A stretch of DNA of 64,000 bases from Burkholderia cepacia (GTDB lineage: Bacteria; Pseudomonadota; Gammaproteobacteria; Burkholderiales; Burkholderiaceae), in assembly GCF_001039005.1 (NCBI RefSeq), contig NZ_LDWR01000006.1:62001-126000 (forward strand), written 5' to 3'. Within the stretch, counting starts at the first letter, position 1. Every line of letters begins with the position of its first letter. Below are positions 1 through 10,102 of the stretch, in pieces. Below the pieces are notes generated by a model. The model searched no databases, was not told the DNA's origin, and saw only the letters and a program-made list of their open reading frames with translations. Both the position numbers and the translations under genes were made by a program.

Positions 1-1218
1 GCTCTTGCCTTCGCCGCGATAGGTGGGCGCCTCGCCGACCACGCGGCCGCCACGGATCAGCAGCAGCGTGTTGAAGCGCTCGCACAGTTCGCCGGCTTTC
101 GCGTGGCGGAACAGGATCGGCTCGCCGATCGCCGGCGCGACGCCGTGCGGCACGCGCACGGGCGTCTGCACTTCGCCCGCGCCCTCGTTGCCGATCAGCG
201 TGCAGCCGGCCGGCAGCCACGGCCGCGGCAGGCGGCTCTTGCCGGCCGGGCCGGATGCGATATAACCGCCGCCCGAACAGGTCGCGATGCCCGCCTGCGG
301 CATCCGCACGACCGGCAGCGCGAAGCCGGCGGCCGGTTGCGCATGGAACGCCGCGTAGTGATCGAACAGCGCCGGTGCGTAGAGGCCGGAGCCGGCCGCA
401 AGCTCGGTGACCGACGCGTCGCCGAGCGTGCTCTCGAAGCTGCCGGTGCCGCCGCCGTTCACGAAGCGCAGCGTGTGGCCGCCGGCCGCGAGCGCCTGCA
501 CGGCCGCGTGGCGGCGCGCGTTGATCTCGCGTGCCGAACGGCGCTTCAGGTAGCGCACCAGCGCGTTGCGTACGCCGCCACCTGGTTCGGTATCCGCGAC
601 GCCGGCGATCTGTCCTTCGTAGCCCATCAATCCGTCGAGCCGGACGTGCGACCGCTGGCCGATGCGATTTGCGAGCGCGAGTGCGCTTGAGGCGTCGCGC
701 ACTGGCGAGCGGTACATACCGAAGTACAGGCCCGGGTATGCCGACGACATGTCGAGATCGATCGCGAGCGGGATCGTCACGCGTTCCTCGTGTGCAATCC
801 GGTCGATTGTGTCGATCTGCGCGTTGTCGTCGACCATCAGCGTGATCGAGCGGCCCTGCCTGAGTTGCGCGGCCACCGCGCGCAGGTCGTCGGGCTCGAC
901 GGTCGGATACGCGACGACGATGTCGTCGAAGCCGCCGTCCGCGAGCCACGCGGCTTCCGCGGCCGAATAGCACAGCAGCCCCTGCATGAACGGGCCGGCG
1001 GCCAGCACCGCGCCGATTACTTCACGCGAGCGCACCGACTTCGTCGCGAGCCGGATCGGCAGGCCGCGTGCACGGCGCTTCAGGTCGGCGAGGTTCGCGT
1101 CGAGGCAATCGAGATCGACGAACGCGGCGGGGAGCCGGTGGCCCGCGAGCGCGTTGCGATAGGTGGGATAGTCGTGGACGGCGGCGGGTGCGCGATGCGG
1201 GAGGTCTGCACGGCTCAT
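1..1218 (-). CDS. Amino acid deaminase/aldolase (PLP, alanine racemase fold), 3' end cut by window
   Basis: The reading frame runs from ATG at 1218 to the window edge without a stop, so at least 406 residues are present and the C-terminus is missing. Near residue 50 it has the PLP-lysine region IRLATKSVRS, followed by a barrel-like series (MQGLLCYSAAEA, DDIVVAYPT, LMVDD, LAIDLD) and later RFVNGGGTGSFE. This pattern is typical of the alanine-racemase-fold proteins annotated as amino acid deaminase/aldolase, related to D-threonine aldolase and D-serine dehydratase. It is probably a cytosolic enzyme acting on a D- or beta-hydroxy amino acid; the substrate cannot be told from sequence. No partner gene is visible on this side. 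Confidence 0.75.
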   Translation of the reverse strand, partial: MSRADLPHRAPAAVHDYPTYRNALAGHRLPAAFVDLDCLDANLADLKRRARGLPIRLATKSVRSREVIGAVLAAGPFMQGLLCYSAAEAAWLADGGFDDIVVAYPTVEPDDLRAVAAQLRQGRSITLMVDDNAQIDTIDRIAHEERVTIPLAIDLDMSSAYPGLYFGMYRSPVRDASSALALANRIGQRSHVRLDGLMGYEGQIAGVADTEPGGGVRNALVRYLKRRSAREINARRHAAVQALAAGGHTLRFVNGGGTGSFESTLGDASVTELAAGSGLYAPALFDHYAAFHAQPAAGFALPVVRMPQAGIATCSGGGYIASGPAGKSRLPRPWLPAGCTLIGNEGAGEVQTPVRVPHGVAPAIGEPILFRHAKAGELCERFNTLLLIRGGRVVGEAPTYRGEGKS

Positions 1219-1568
1219 TGAACGGGCTCGGCTGGGTCGGGTGTGCGGCGCGCCGACCGTTCGGCGCGTGTCGGAAATCAGCATAGGGCTGGCCAAAATG
1301 CCGACCAAGCGCTCAGCGGGTCGTTCGGCGGGTCCGATCCGGCCATCCGTATCGGCCACGCGGATGCGCGGCCGGCGTGCGCCGTGCGGCTGGACCGCGG
1401 CTTGCTTGGTGTCGCGACGCGCGCGGTACGCGGTGGCCCGAAGCGCCGCCGGACGGGCGTGGCGCGCGAGGTTGCGCGTTCGCGCGAGCGACAACGAAAA
1501 GCGTTTCAAACGTTTTGCCGGGCACGGCCGCTGCACGCAGGTTTAGTGCCTGCGTTCTAGCGCCGCTT

Positions 1569-1597
1569 TTGACTGCGTGCCGGATTCGACCTAGAAC
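1569..1597 (+). promoter_or_regulatory. Candidate sigma70 promoter for the secreted hydrolase pair
   Basis: TTGACT at 1569-1574 and TAGAAC at 1592-1597 are separated by 17 bases. They lie about 50 bases ahead of the GTG start at 1649. The rest of the 1219-1648 gap holds no gene I can support. Confidence 0.4.
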
Positions 1598-1648
1598 CTA
1601 CTCGCGGATGCACCGGCGAAGAACGGCATGACGTGACGAGGAGGCGAC

Positions 1649-2368
1649 GTGAAGAAGAACAGGGCACTCTGGCGGCGCACAGGCGCGATAGTGGCGATCG
1701 GCGTGGCGGCCGTCGCGATCTGGCGATACGAAGCGGCGACACCGGCGGAAGCAGCGTCATCCGGCACACCGGGCACGACGGCGAACGTGCAGTCCGTCGC
1801 GGCCGATGCATTCGGCACCGGCGCTGCGACACCCGGCCCCGAAGAGCGGCGGCTCGACGTCGACGCGCTGCGCCGCAGCCTCGCGAGCCGGCCCGACGCG
1901 GACGCGGACGCGGAAGTGAAGCGCATCGTCGCGTTCGCGCGGTTCCGCGACGAAGTCGCCGCCTACGGCGATCGCCGCAACAGCCTGCCGCAAGCCGAGC
2001 GCACCGCGCTTGCGCAGCGGATTCTCGACGAGCTGCCCGACCATGTCGCACGCAACGAGATCGTGCCCGTGCAGGCCGAAGCGCTCAGCGCGGCGCTGCT
2101 GACGGATACCGAAGCCGATCCCGCGACACGCGGCGCGGCGCTCCGGTCGATGCGCGCGCAATGGGATGCATATGCGCAGCAGACGGTCGGCCCGTCGCCG
2201 GCGCAGGACCCGCGTTATCTCGCGTACGAACAGCAGAGCCGCGATGTCGTCCGGCAGGTTCAGGCGAGCATTCCCGATCCCGACCAGCAACAGACCGTCA
2301 TCGCGCAGCGCCTGCAGGCGCTGCGTGTCCAGCTGTTCGACGGCGCTTCACCGTCCGGCGCGCACTGA
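1649..2368 (+). CDS. Exported accessory/chaperone-like protein preceding a secreted hydrolase
   Basis: A 239-residue protein. A basic start followed by a hydrophobic stretch (about residues 11-24) makes a signal anchor. The rest is a charged, alpha-helical periplasmic region with segments such as RIVAFARFRDEVAAYG and LDELPDHVARNEIVPVQAEAL. Lipase foldases and the phospholipase C accessory protein PlcR share this architecture and this position beside a secreted hydrolase, but the foldase RxxFDYxLSA motif is not present. I infer a membrane-anchored periplasmic helper for the enzyme encoded 66 bases downstream. The GTG start is chosen because of the GAGGAGG ribosome site just before it. Confidence 0.6.
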   Translation: MKKNRALWRRTGAIVAIGVAAVAIWRYEAATPAEAASSGTPGTTANVQSVAADAFGTGAATPGPEERRLDVDALRRSLASRPDADADAEVKRIVAFARFRDEVAAYGDRRNSLPQAERTALAQRILDELPDHVARNEIVPVQAEALSAALLTDTEADPATRGAALRSMRAQWDAYAQQTVGPSPAQDPRYLAYEQQSRDVVRQVQASIPDPDQQQTVIAQRLQALRVQLFDGASPSGAH

Positions 2369-2434
2369 GCGCCGAATCCGCGACGCCGGGACCCTGCCCG
2401 GCGGCCGCGTCATGTCCATCGACAAGGAGGGGAG

Positions 2435-3811
2435 ATGTCATCAGCACGATGCCTGCTGCGCGCGGCCGTTGCCACGCTGCTCGGTTGCGCGGCACTGAAC
2501 GGCCACGCGGCCGATACGACGATGCCGGATCCATCGATTCCATATTATTCGTGGTACGAAGTGACGTTGCCGGAGAGCAGCGGCGCGTCATGCGGCAACG
2601 GCACGCCGATGCGCTTCTACGTCAATCGCGCGCAGTCGGACAACCTGCTGTACATGATGGAGCCGGGCGGCGCGTGCTGGGACTACGGCACCTGCACGCA
2701 GACGTCCACCGGTGCCGAGGCCGGCCTCGGCGGCTTCAACCCGGACGGCATCCCGCACAACTACATGAACGGCACCGCGAACGAGAGCCTGCTGTCGTCG
2801 TTCCTGTCGCCGCTGCTGACGCGCATGGATCTCGCGCATATCCTTGTTGGCGAACCGAAGGTCGAGACGCAGCAGTGGACACAGGTTTTCGTGCCCTATT
2901 GCACCGGAGATATCCACATGGGCAGCGCGGTGCGCAACTACACGTCGCCGACCGGCGACTGGCGTCTCCAGCACTACAGCGGGTTGAAGAACATCCAGGC
3001 CGTCGCGCAGTGGCTTGTGTCGCACGGGCTGGGCAAGCCGAACCGGCTGCTCGTGTACGGGATGAGCGCTGGCGGCTACGGCACGCTCGCGAACTACGCG
3101 ACGCTGCGCAACACGCTGCAGCCGCAGGCGCACAGTTCGCTGCTCGACGATGCCGGCACGGTGTTCAATACGCCGTTCGATGCGGATGCGGCCGCGCATC
3201 CGTCGGTCGGCCTGTACGACAAGGTGCGCACCGAGTGGGGGATGACGGGGCCCGACGGGATGATCACGGTGAACAGCCGGCTGACCAGCCACTTCGATCC
3301 CGGCAACATGGGGAGCGCGTACGCGGCGCTGTCGGCGACTTATCCGCATGACCGCTTCGGCTTTTCGAGTTACCAGCGCGACAAGATCATCGCCGCGTAT
3401 CACTATCGCGCGTTTGTGCCGGCCGTGATCGCGGCGCCGGATGACGCGACGAAGGATTCGCTGTCGCTCGCGATGTTCGCACAGGAGCTGGATGGGTTGA
3501 AGCAGACGCTGAACCCGCTGCCGAACTTCGGTTATTTCATGCCGTGGGCGCGCAACGACTTCATCGACAACCATCAGGTGACGGCGGTCAGCTTCACCGG
3601 GTCGGGGATCCACGAGAACGGCACCGACGCCGACATCGGTACGTTCGTCGACAACCTGCTGAACCAGCAGGACCCGGCCGATACGCCGGTGATGAAGGCG
3701 TTTCGCACGCAGCAGTGGTCGGATTTCACGTTCTCGACGTTTCTCGCGTGGATCGACAGCGTGCTCAACCTGACCGGCGAAGCGGGGCCGATCTCGGGGC
3801 ACAAGGCGTAA
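2435..3811 (+). CDS. Secreted pectinacetylesterase/NOTUM-family serine hydrolase
   Basis: A 458-residue precursor with a signal peptide ending near GHAAD. It carries the family's glycine/cysteine motif (MEPGGACWDYGTC, about residues 71-83) and a nucleophile elbow YGMSAGGYG with Ser211. A late His393 in GSGIHENG is a plausible triad member. Pectinacetylesterase-type hydrolases remove acetyl or acyl esters from polysaccharide or lipid-like substrates outside the cell. AAGGAGGGG sets the start at 2435. The preceding gene is on the same strand and may assist secretion. The kdu/kdg uronate genes lie 5-9 kb away, which suits a pectin-related role, but the substrate is not proven. Confidence 0.75.
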   Translation: MSSARCLLRAAVATLLGCAALNGHAADTTMPDPSIPYYSWYEVTLPESSGASCGNGTPMRFYVNRAQSDNLLYMMEPGGACWDYGTCTQTSTGAEAGLGGFNPDGIPHNYMNGTANESLLSSFLSPLLTRMDLAHILVGEPKVETQQWTQVFVPYCTGDIHMGSAVRNYTSPTGDWRLQHYSGLKNIQAVAQWLVSHGLGKPNRLLVYGMSAGGYGTLANYATLRNTLQPQAHSSLLDDAGTVFNTPFDADAAAHPSVGLYDKVRTEWGMTGPDGMITVNSRLTSHFDPGNMGSAYAALSATYPHDRFGFSSYQRDKIIAAYHYRAFVPAVIAAPDDATKDSLSLAMFAQELDGLKQTLNPLPNFGYFMPWARNDFIDNHQVTAVSFTGSGIHENGTDADIGTFVDNLLNQQDPADTPVMKAFRTQQWSDFTFSTFLAWIDSVLNLTGEAGPISGHKA

Positions 3812-3879
3812 GGCGGTTCGCTTGGACGGGCGGCGGCGGCGCAGCGTGCCGCCGTTCCGCGGGGCGCGCGCGGGCTCGC

Positions 3880-5007
3880 TTAGAACGAATCGTCGTCGAA
3901 GCGGGACGATGCGTGCCGGCGCTTCATGTCCTTCAGCCAGTCCCTGACTTTTTCCGGATCGTCGAACTCGCGCAGCGCGATGCTCAGGTCGTGGTTGCTG
4001 CGCTGCATGCCTGCAATGTCGCGCGTGAGCATGCGGACCACGGTATCGGGCGCCACCTTGACGGTCGGCGCGATGCCGTAGGTTCGCCGGAAATCGGTTT
4101 CCACGTGCTGGATCTCCTGATCCAGCTCGCGGATCTGTTCCTCCAGGATGCCGTTGTAGCGCGTCAACCGGTCTTCACCGAGGCCGTTGATCGCGCGCCG
4201 GTCGATCTGTTCGATCTCCAGCTGCAGTTCCAGCAGTTGCAGGAGATTGCCTTTCGCATAAGCGTGGTTGACCCGCTGCATCAGCACGGTCTTGCGTTCC
4301 TGTTCGCGAGGATCGGATTCGCGATCGGGGTGCAGCGCGCTGGCCAGCTTGCGATAGACCTCGCGGATCGACTTGCTCGATTCGGCCTGCTCGGCTTCGC
4401 GTTTGGCCTGCGCGGCCGATTGTTTGGGAGATTTCTTGCGCTTGGCGCGCTGTGCCTCGCGGGCCTCATGTTGGGCCATGTCCCGCTTGAACTGCTCGTC
4501 CAGTTCGGCTTGCAAACGCTCGGCAAGTTCGTCGGGCGACAGCGTGTCGAGATCGTCTGCCGGTTCAGCGGCGGGTGTCGGCGCCGATGCTCGCTTCGTC
4601 GGTGCGCGATCGGCCGCTGCGCGGTTGTCGTGGCCGGATGCGCTGTGCCGGTTGTAGATGACTTTCAACTGCGCGTCGTCGCTGACGTCGAGCAGGTTGC
4701 GCGCCATATCGGCGATCAGCTCGGACAGGGTGCGTTGTTCTGCCTTGCTCAAGCCCTTCTGCAGGAAGGCGTCGTCGAGCCGATGGAGCATGCCGATCCG
4801 CAACGCCGTCGACGCCTGTTCGAGCGGCAACAGCCCGTCGACGAATTTTTTCTGGAAGATCGGCAAAACGGCGTCCCATGCACCGAGACGTTCGCGCCGT
4901 TGTTCGATCTGCTTGACGAGCGTATTGAACGTCTTCTGGGCTTTCGACAGGCTGGCTGTCTCGTGGTGGGGCGCGATGGCGACCGCGACTCCGCGACGTG
5001 CGGTCAT
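3880..5007 (-). CDS. J-domain (DnaJ-like) protein with long coiled-coil
   Basis: A 375-residue soluble protein. A central charged segment, probably coiled-coil (about 165-215), leads into a J-domain core, VYRKLASALHPDRE (about residues 221-234), containing the HPD tripeptide needed to stimulate an Hsp70 ATPase. The J domain is internal rather than N-terminal, and no zinc fingers or G/F region are present, so this is a class III J protein. The C-terminal half is helical and ends in acidic FDDDSF. The start at 5007 has GGAGAACC upstream. The Hsp70 partner and clients cannot be read from the window. Confidence 0.75.
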   Translation of the reverse strand: MTARRGVAVAIAPHHETASLSKAQKTFNTLVKQIEQRRERLGAWDAVLPIFQKKFVDGLLPLEQASTALRIGMLHRLDDAFLQKGLSKAEQRTLSELIADMARNLLDVSDDAQLKVIYNRHSASGHDNRAAADRAPTKRASAPTPAAEPADDLDTLSPDELAERLQAELDEQFKRDMAQHEAREAQRAKRKKSPKQSAAQAKREAEQAESSKSIREVYRKLASALHPDRESDPREQERKTVLMQRVNHAYAKGNLLQLLELQLEIEQIDRRAINGLGEDRLTRYNGILEEQIRELDQEIQHVETDFRRTYGIAPTVKVAPDTVVRMLTRDIAGMQRSNHDLSIALREFDDPEKVRDWLKDMKRRHASSRFDDDSF

Positions 5008-5095
5008 GATGGGGGTTCTCCGGCCGCGGCGGGACGCGCGGCAGGCCGGTATTTTAGCCGGAACGGCATTCTCCCCCGCAACGACCGGCAGCGCG

Positions 5096-5404
5096 TTACG
5101 GCTTCGCCGTCGCAGCTACCGGCGCGCCCGAATCCATGCCCGGTGCGCCGTTCGACCCGTACGCCGCTTCGGCGCTCTTGTGTTCGGCGAGGCGCTTGGC
5201 GGCCAGGCGTTCCTGCGCGGCGACGATGTCGCCCGGATAGTTGTCGCCGTTGCCGGCGACCGGCTCGTAGCCGACCGATTCGAGGTCGAACAGCTCCTGG
5301 CGTACTTGTGCGCGCGTGAGCGTCGAGTGCGACGATTGCGCGTACGACGCGGCCGGTGTGGCGAGAAGGACGGTAGCGGCGGCAGTGGCGATGATGGATT
5401 TCAC
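5096..5404 (-). CDS. DUF4148 small periplasmic protein
   Basis: A 102-residue protein from a GTG start with GAGGAAACC just upstream. A signal peptide ends at ASYAQS. It is followed by the DUF4148 signature TRAQVRQELFDLESVGYEP and an alanine-rich tail with RLAAKRLAEHKSAEAAYG. DUF4148 proteins are abundant in Burkholderia and their function is unknown. An upstream ATG would add 47 residues that do not resemble a signal peptide, so GTG is preferred. Confidence 0.85.
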   Translation of the reverse strand: MKSIIATAAATVLLATPAASYAQSSHSTLTRAQVRQELFDLESVGYEPVAGNGDNYPGDIVAAQERLAAKRLAEHKSAEAAYGSNGAPGMDSGAPVAATAKP

Positions 5405-5557
5405 GGTTTCCTCAGACGTTTTCGTTGCGGTTCGGCGCGAATTCGCCTGGCTGAACCGACGAGACAAGTTTAGGAACCCGGACCGGCCGGATAAATGGTG
5501 ATTCGTGGCGAGCTGTTTTCCAGAATGATCAAGAGTGACGGGCACGCCAGCGTGCCG

Positions 5558-7936
5558 TCAGTCGCCGAACAGCTGCCCCTGCCCGGAGATGACGCGTTCG
5601 AAATCGTCGCGCAGGAACGGCAGGATCGCATCGGCGACCGGCTGAAGCTGGCGGCTCAGGTAGAACGCGTAGTCGATCGGCGAGCGCATCGTCTCGAGCG
5701 GCTCGGGGCCGGCCGTCGTCATCACGTAGCTGATCCAGCCGCCGCGCTGATACTGCTGCGGCCGGCCCTGCGCGTGGTTGAACTCGTCGGCGATCCGCGC
5801 CGCGCGCACGTGCGGCGGCACGTTGCGCTCGTACTCGCGCAGCGGCCGGCGCACGCGCTTGCGGTAGACGAGCTGGTCGTCGAATTCGCCGGCCAGCGTG
5901 CGTTGCACGGTGTCGCGGATGAAATCCTGGTACGGCTCGCGCCTGAACACGCGCCGGTACAGCTCGCGCTGGAACTGCTGCGCGAGCGGCGTCCAGTCGG
6001 TACGCACCGTTTCGAGCCCCTTGAACACGAGGTCTTCGCCGCCGTCGGCCGCCGCCGCGAGGCCCGCGTAGCGCTTCTTGCTGCCTTCCTCCGCGCCGCG
6101 CACGGTCGGCATCAGGAACCGGCGGTAGTGCCGCTCGTACTGCAGCTCCAGCGCGCTTTCGAGCCCGAACTGTTCGCGCAGGTGCGCCTGCCACCAGCCG
6201 TTCACGTGCTCGACGACCGCGCGGCCCTTGCGTTCGGCTTCGTCGTCGTCGTGCGCTTGACCGAGCCACACGAACGTCGAATCGGTATCGCCGTAAATCA
6301 CTTCGTAACCCTGAGCTTCGATCAGCTCGCGTGTACGGTGCATGATTTCGTGGCCGCGCATCGTGATCGACGATGCGAGGCGCGGGTCGAAGAACCGGCA
6401 GCCCGTCGAACCGAGCACGCCGTAGAACGAATTCATGATGATCTTCAGCGCCTGCGACAGCGGTGCGTTGCGCTGCCGCTTCGCGTCGTCGCGGCCTTCC
6501 CATACGCGGCGCACGATATCGGGCAGGCAATGCGCGGTGCGCGAGAAGCGCGCGCCGAGAAAGCCGGGCACCGACGCGGCGTCGCCGGGGTTCGCGAGCC
6601 CTTCGATCAAGCCGACCGGATCGATCAGGAACGTGCGGATGATCGACGGATAGAGGCTCTTGTAGTCGAACACGAGCACCGAGTCGTACAGCCCCGGGCG
6701 CGAATCCATCACGAAGCCGCCGGGGCTGTTCTGTCCCGTCACGTCGCCGAGGTTCGGCGCGACATAGCCGAGCCGGTGCATGCGCGGCAGGTACAGGTGC
6801 GTGAATGCCGCGACTGACCCACCGGTGCGATCGGCCGCGAGCCCCGTCACGCTCGCGCGTTCGAGCGCGAAGGACAGCAGGTCGGCCTTGTCGAAGATGC
6901 GCGTGACGAGCTCGCAGTCCTTCAGGTTGTAGCGCGCGAGCGCGGGCTTGTCGTGATCGAAGCGGCGCTGGATCTCGTCCATCCGTTGGTACGGATTGTC
7001 GATCGACTTGCCTTCGCCGAGCAGCGACTGCGACACGTATTCGAGGCTGAACGACGGGAACGTCCACGTCGCGGATTTCAGCATGTCGATGCCGTCGAGG
7101 ATCAGCCGGCCGGCCGCACCCGCGAAGAAGTGGTCGGGCTGCTGACCGTGCGCGCGCCAGTCGAGCACGCTGCCGCCGCGCCCGAGCTTCAGCGGCACGC
7201 CGTATTGCTCCGCGTGCGCGTGCAGGATGCGCAGGTCGAACTGCACGAGATTCCAGCCGATCACCGCATCGGGATCGTGTTCGTCGAACCAGTCGTTGAG
7301 CCGCGCGAGCATCGCGGGCCGGCTGTCGCAGTAGTCGAGGCGGAAGTCGATGGCGCTGGTATCGGCATCACCGTTCGGCGGCCCGAGCATGTAGACCTGC
7401 CGTTGCCCGCAGCCTTCGAGCGCGATCGAATACAGCTCGCCGTGGACGCTGGTTTCGATGTCGAGCGACACGCAGCGCAGCGCCGGGCGGTAGCCGGTCG
7501 CGGTTTTCAGTTCGGCGGCGCTCAGCGTGCCGTCGCTGCCGGGCTGGCCGCGAAACTGCACGCATGCGGTGATGAAGCGCTCCATCGCGTAGCGGTCGGG
7601 CGGCTGCACGTCGGCTTCGTAGACGTCGACGCCGGCCGCGGCGAGGCGCTTCTGGAGCCCGGACAGATGGCGGTAGCGCCGGCAATAGAGGCCGACGACC
7701 GGGCGCTGCCGGAAGTCGCGCAGCGCGAGCGGGCGCAACTCGGCATCGCGCTCGCCGGCCAGCGCGCGTTCGGCGAGCGCCTGCTGTTCGGCCGGAATGA
7801 ACGCGACGGCTTCCTGCGGGCGCAACCGCACGCGGCGCGGACCGTGTTCGGTTGCCAGCCAGAACTCGATCTCGATACCGGTCGCGGTGTCCCGCCAGTG
7901 GCGGGTGAGGATGAAACCCTGCTCGAACGCAGTCAA
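5558..7936 (-). CDS. polB: DNA polymerase II (family B)
   Basis: A 792-residue family B polymerase, about the length of E. coli Pol II. The proofreading exonuclease motif SLDIETS places Asp159 and Glu161. Polymerase motif A DYKSLYPS starts at Asp424 and motif C YGDTDST has Asp550 and Asp552. Both catalytic centres look intact. Pol II restarts forks and bypasses lesions and is SOS-controlled in enterobacteria; no clear LexA box was recognised here. The gene stands alone between unrelated neighbours. Confidence 0.95.
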   Translation of the reverse strand: MTAFEQGFILTRHWRDTATGIEIEFWLATEHGPRRVRLRPQEAVAFIPAEQQALAERALAGERDAELRPLALRDFRQRPVVGLYCRRYRHLSGLQKRLAAAGVDVYEADVQPPDRYAMERFITACVQFRGQPGSDGTLSAAELKTATGYRPALRCVSLDIETSVHGELYSIALEGCGQRQVYMLGPPNGDADTSAIDFRLDYCDSRPAMLARLNDWFDEHDPDAVIGWNLVQFDLRILHAHAEQYGVPLKLGRGGSVLDWRAHGQQPDHFFAGAAGRLILDGIDMLKSATWTFPSFSLEYVSQSLLGEGKSIDNPYQRMDEIQRRFDHDKPALARYNLKDCELVTRIFDKADLLSFALERASVTGLAADRTGGSVAAFTHLYLPRMHRLGYVAPNLGDVTGQNSPGGFVMDSRPGLYDSVLVFDYKSLYPSIIRTFLIDPVGLIEGLANPGDAASVPGFLGARFSRTAHCLPDIVRRVWEGRDDAKRQRNAPLSQALKIIMNSFYGVLGSTGCRFFDPRLASSITMRGHEIMHRTRELIEAQGYEVIYGDTDSTFVWLGQAHDDDEAERKGRAVVEHVNGWWQAHLREQFGLESALELQYERHYRRFLMPTVRGAEEGSKKRYAGLAAAADGGEDLVFKGLETVRTDWTPLAQQFQRELYRRVFRREPYQDFIRDTVQRTLAGEFDDQLVYRKRVRRPLREYERNVPPHVRAARIADEFNHAQGRPQQYQRGGWISYVMTTAGPEPLETMRSPIDYAFYLSRQLQPVADAILPFLRDDFERVISGQGQLFGD

Positions 7937-8100
7937 AGCGCTTGCTCGTCGTGGATGCCCAGGCGGCGGATTTTAGCGCTTGGGCGGGGGCTGTGCCGAT
8001 GGTGGGCGCGAGTGAAATGGGGGCGGACTCGCCGGCGCTTGCGCCGAATGACTATCGCCGCTCGTCACGTTCGCGCATCCGCAATGCGCTTCTTCACGCG

Positions 8101-8262
8101 TCAGGTCGTGCGCGCCGCATCCTCGGGCCGCAACAGCCATCGCTTCGCGACGATCGCGTGGTGCTTCTGCGTGACGTAGGCATCCACAACGAGTTCGAGC
8201 GTCTCGTCGTTGCGCCATTCGAGCGTCGCGGCCGCACCTGAGCCGTTGCCGAATTCGATCAC
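8101..8262 (-). CDS. Short hypothetical protein, or 3' half of a broken gene
   Basis: A 53-codon frame from a GTG, reading VIEFGNGSGAAATLEW through ELVVDAYVTQKHHAIVAK and ending with LLRPEDAARTT. The composition looks like real protein rather than a GC shadow, but there is no ribosome site. The GTG overlaps the stop of another short frame on the same strand as GTGA. It may be translated by coupling, or the two pieces may be a frameshifted remnant of one gene. Confidence 0.35.
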   Translation of the reverse strand: MIEFGNGSGAAATLEWRNDETLELVVDAYVTQKHHAIVAKRWLLRPEDAARTT

Positions 8263-8363
8263 GGCAGATTGGGGGCCGTGATGCGGCGCGTGTCGTCGAT
8301 CGCTACGAGGCTGCCGGGATACAGGTGAGAATGGCTTCTGCGCAGCAGAAGGGCTGTCGGCAT
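8259..8363 (-). CDS. Very short frame overlapping the next one (GTGA)
   Basis: A 34-residue frame beginning MPTALLLRRSHSHLYPGS and continuing LVAIDDTRRITAPNLP. It ends in TGA at 8261-8259, sharing bases with the GTG of the following frame. No ribosome site is evident. If the two frames belonged to one ancestral gene, a one-base change near 8260 would have split it. Confidence 0.25.
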   Translation of the reverse strand: MPTALLLRRSHSHLYPGSLVAIDDTRRITAPNLP

Positions 8364-8469
8364 GAAGGCGTTCCGGAAAGGGTGGGCTTGCGGTCTTGCG
8401 ACGCGAGCCGCCTGCCGGAAGGATACGCGCCGGCTTCGGAATGCGTTGACCCGGAATCCGCTCGCCCCG

Positions 8470-8931
8470 TCACTCCTTCGGCAGCAAATACGCTTGCCGC
8501 GCGAACAGCCGCCATCCGTCCGGATGCCGCTTCCACACCTGCAGCACGCCGATATGCGCGGTGCTCGTCTTGCCGTCCGGCAGGTTGTTGACCGAATCGA
8601 ACGTATGGCGCACCCATGCGCTGTCGCCGTTCACCGTTACCGTCTGGCCCGACAGTGCGATCGACTGGAACGCGTGCGTGCCGTCGAGCGTCTTCAGGAA
8701 CGCGGCGCGGTCCTGCAGCTGGCCGGATGAGTGGCCGTAGGTGAGATCATCCTCGATGAGCATGCGCAGCGCGGCGCCGTTGCTGTCGAGCATCGCGACG
8801 CGCAGATGCTCGACAGCATCTGCGACGCGTTCGGCATCCGAATCGGCGGCGTGAGCGGCGGCGCTGCCGGCGAGTAGTGCGGCAACGGTGACGAAACGGG
8901 CAGCGGCGCCGAAGCGCTGGAGAAATGGCAT
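8470..8931 (-). CDS. Exported SnoaL/DUF4440-like (NTF2 fold) protein
   Basis: A 153-residue precursor starting MPFLQRFG, with a signal peptide ending AAAHAAD. The mature part matches the NTF2-like cone fold of DUF4440/SnoaL proteins: a helical start (VADAVEHLRVAMLDSNGAAL), DDLTYGHSSG, FLKTLDG, VRHTFDS and a final GWRLFARQAYLLP. These act as small-molecule binding or isomerase-like proteins; no catalytic residue can be assigned. An upstream ATG at 8997 would overlap the kdgT end and spoil the signal peptide. AGGAAA before 8931 supports the chosen start. It lies directly downstream of kdgT on the same strand. Confidence 0.75.
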   Translation of the reverse strand: MPFLQRFGAAARFVTVAALLAGSAAAHAADSDAERVADAVEHLRVAMLDSNGAALRMLIEDDLTYGHSSGQLQDRAAFLKTLDGTHAFQSIALSGQTVTVNGDSAWVRHTFDSVNNLPDGKTSTAHIGVLQVWKRHPDGWRLFARQAYLLPKE

Positions 8932-8980
8932 GGCGAACGGATTTCCTGTGACGGGTGAGAAAAACGACGTCAAAAGCGCA

Positions 8981-10003
8981 TCAAACATGCCCTTCATGCT
9001 CGATCGGGCCTCCGTGCGCGGGCCGTGCGGCCATTAACGGCAGCGCCGCACCGCTTGCCCTGGCCGCCCGCTTCGCCCACATCGCCGTCAGAATCGGCAC
9101 GAGAATCGCCGTCACGAGGCATGCCGTCGCGACGATCGCGGTCGCTGCCGGCACCATCGGTTTGAACTTCGGAATCATCTCGCCGATGATCGCCGGGTTC
9201 GCGACCGCGGCGCCGGCCGTCGACGATGCCGCAAGCCCGGCGGTCCCGTTGCCGCCACCAAGAAACTTGTCCGCCAGCATCAACGGCACACCCGTCACGA
9301 CGATCACCGCAAGTCCGAGCGCGAAGCCCGGCAACCCGCTTTTCGCGATCACGTTGAGATCGATGCCGTTGCCGAGCGCGAAGCCGAAAAACGGGATCAG
9401 CGGATGCACGCAGCGCCCGAACAGCTCGCGCAGGTCCGCATCGAGATTGCCGAGCGTGAAGCCGATCAGGAACGGCAGCACCGCGCCGACGAACAGCCGC
9501 GTCTCGAACACCGCGACACCCGCCGCACCAAGAATCAGCATGCTGACGAGCGGCCCCGATTCGATCGACATCAGCACGAATGCGCCGGCTTCCTCCTTGC
9601 TGCCGTACTGCTGCATCACGGCCGCATAGAGGCCGCCGTTGGTCATGTCCATCGACGTCGTGATCGCGAGCAGCGACAGGCCCGCGAAGAGGCCCGTCCG
9701 GATGCCTTCGTCGGGGACGAATTGCGCGGCGATCAACGTCGCGAGCCACGCAATCACGATTTTCGTCGCGAGCAGCGTGCCCGATTTGCGCAGCACGACG
9801 CCCGTTGCGCGCAGGTTGATCGTCGCACCCATGCAGAAGAACCACACGGCGAGGATCGGCACCGTGCCCGCGATCAGGCCGTTGGTGAACGAGCCGAAGT
9901 ACTTCCCGGCGTTCGGCGCGAACGTATGCACGCACGCGCCGAGCAGCATCGGGACCAGCATGAGTCCGCCAGGAATGCGGTCGATGGCCTGTTTCAGCTT
10001 CAC
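8981..10003 (-). CDS. kdgT: 2-keto-3-deoxygluconate permease
   Basis: A 340-residue integral membrane protein with about ten hydrophobic segments. It has the KdgT family sequence from its N-terminus ([28 protein letters not shown] [30 protein letters not shown]). It imports 2-keto-3-deoxygluconate, the product of pectin and alginate breakdown, by proton symport. It is transcribed divergently from kduI across a 280-base region with dyad sites, so the two transcripts are probably co-controlled. Confidence 0.93.
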   Translation of the reverse strand: MKLKQAIDRIPGGLMLVPMLLGACVHTFAPNAGKYFGSFTNGLIAGTVPILAVWFFCMGATINLRATGVVLRKSGTLLATKIVIAWLATLIAAQFVPDEGIRTGLFAGLSLLAITTSMDMTNGGLYAAVMQQYGSKEEAGAFVLMSIESGPLVSMLILGAAGVAVFETRLFVGAVLPFLIGFTLGNLDADLRELFGRCVHPLIPFFGFALGNGIDLNVIAKSGLPGFALGLAVIVVTGVPLMLADKFLGGGNGTAGLAASSTAGAAVANPAIIGEMIPKFKPMVPAATAIVATACLVTAILVPILTAMWAKRAARASGAALPLMAARPAHGGPIEHEGHV

Positions 10004-10102
10004 GTCTCCTCCGTGGACGTCGATGCGTCCCGTTGTCGAATGATGTCTGCTGACTGACTATAGGACATGATTCGGAACGTCGGTCCATTTTCGTGAAATT
10101 GT

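Noticed and set aside
1243..1560. Open frame of 105 residues on the plus strand in the first gap
   Set aside because: Arginine/alanine-rich composition, no ribosome site and no domain; a typical GC-rich chance frame.
2588..3802. 404-residue minus-strand frame opposite the secreted hydrolase
   Set aside because: The plus strand has a signal peptide and catalytic motifs; the minus frame is low-complexity.
5495..6817. 440-residue plus-strand frame opposite polB
   Set aside because: It is the antisense of a gene with intact polymerase motifs, and is arginine/valine-rich without family features.
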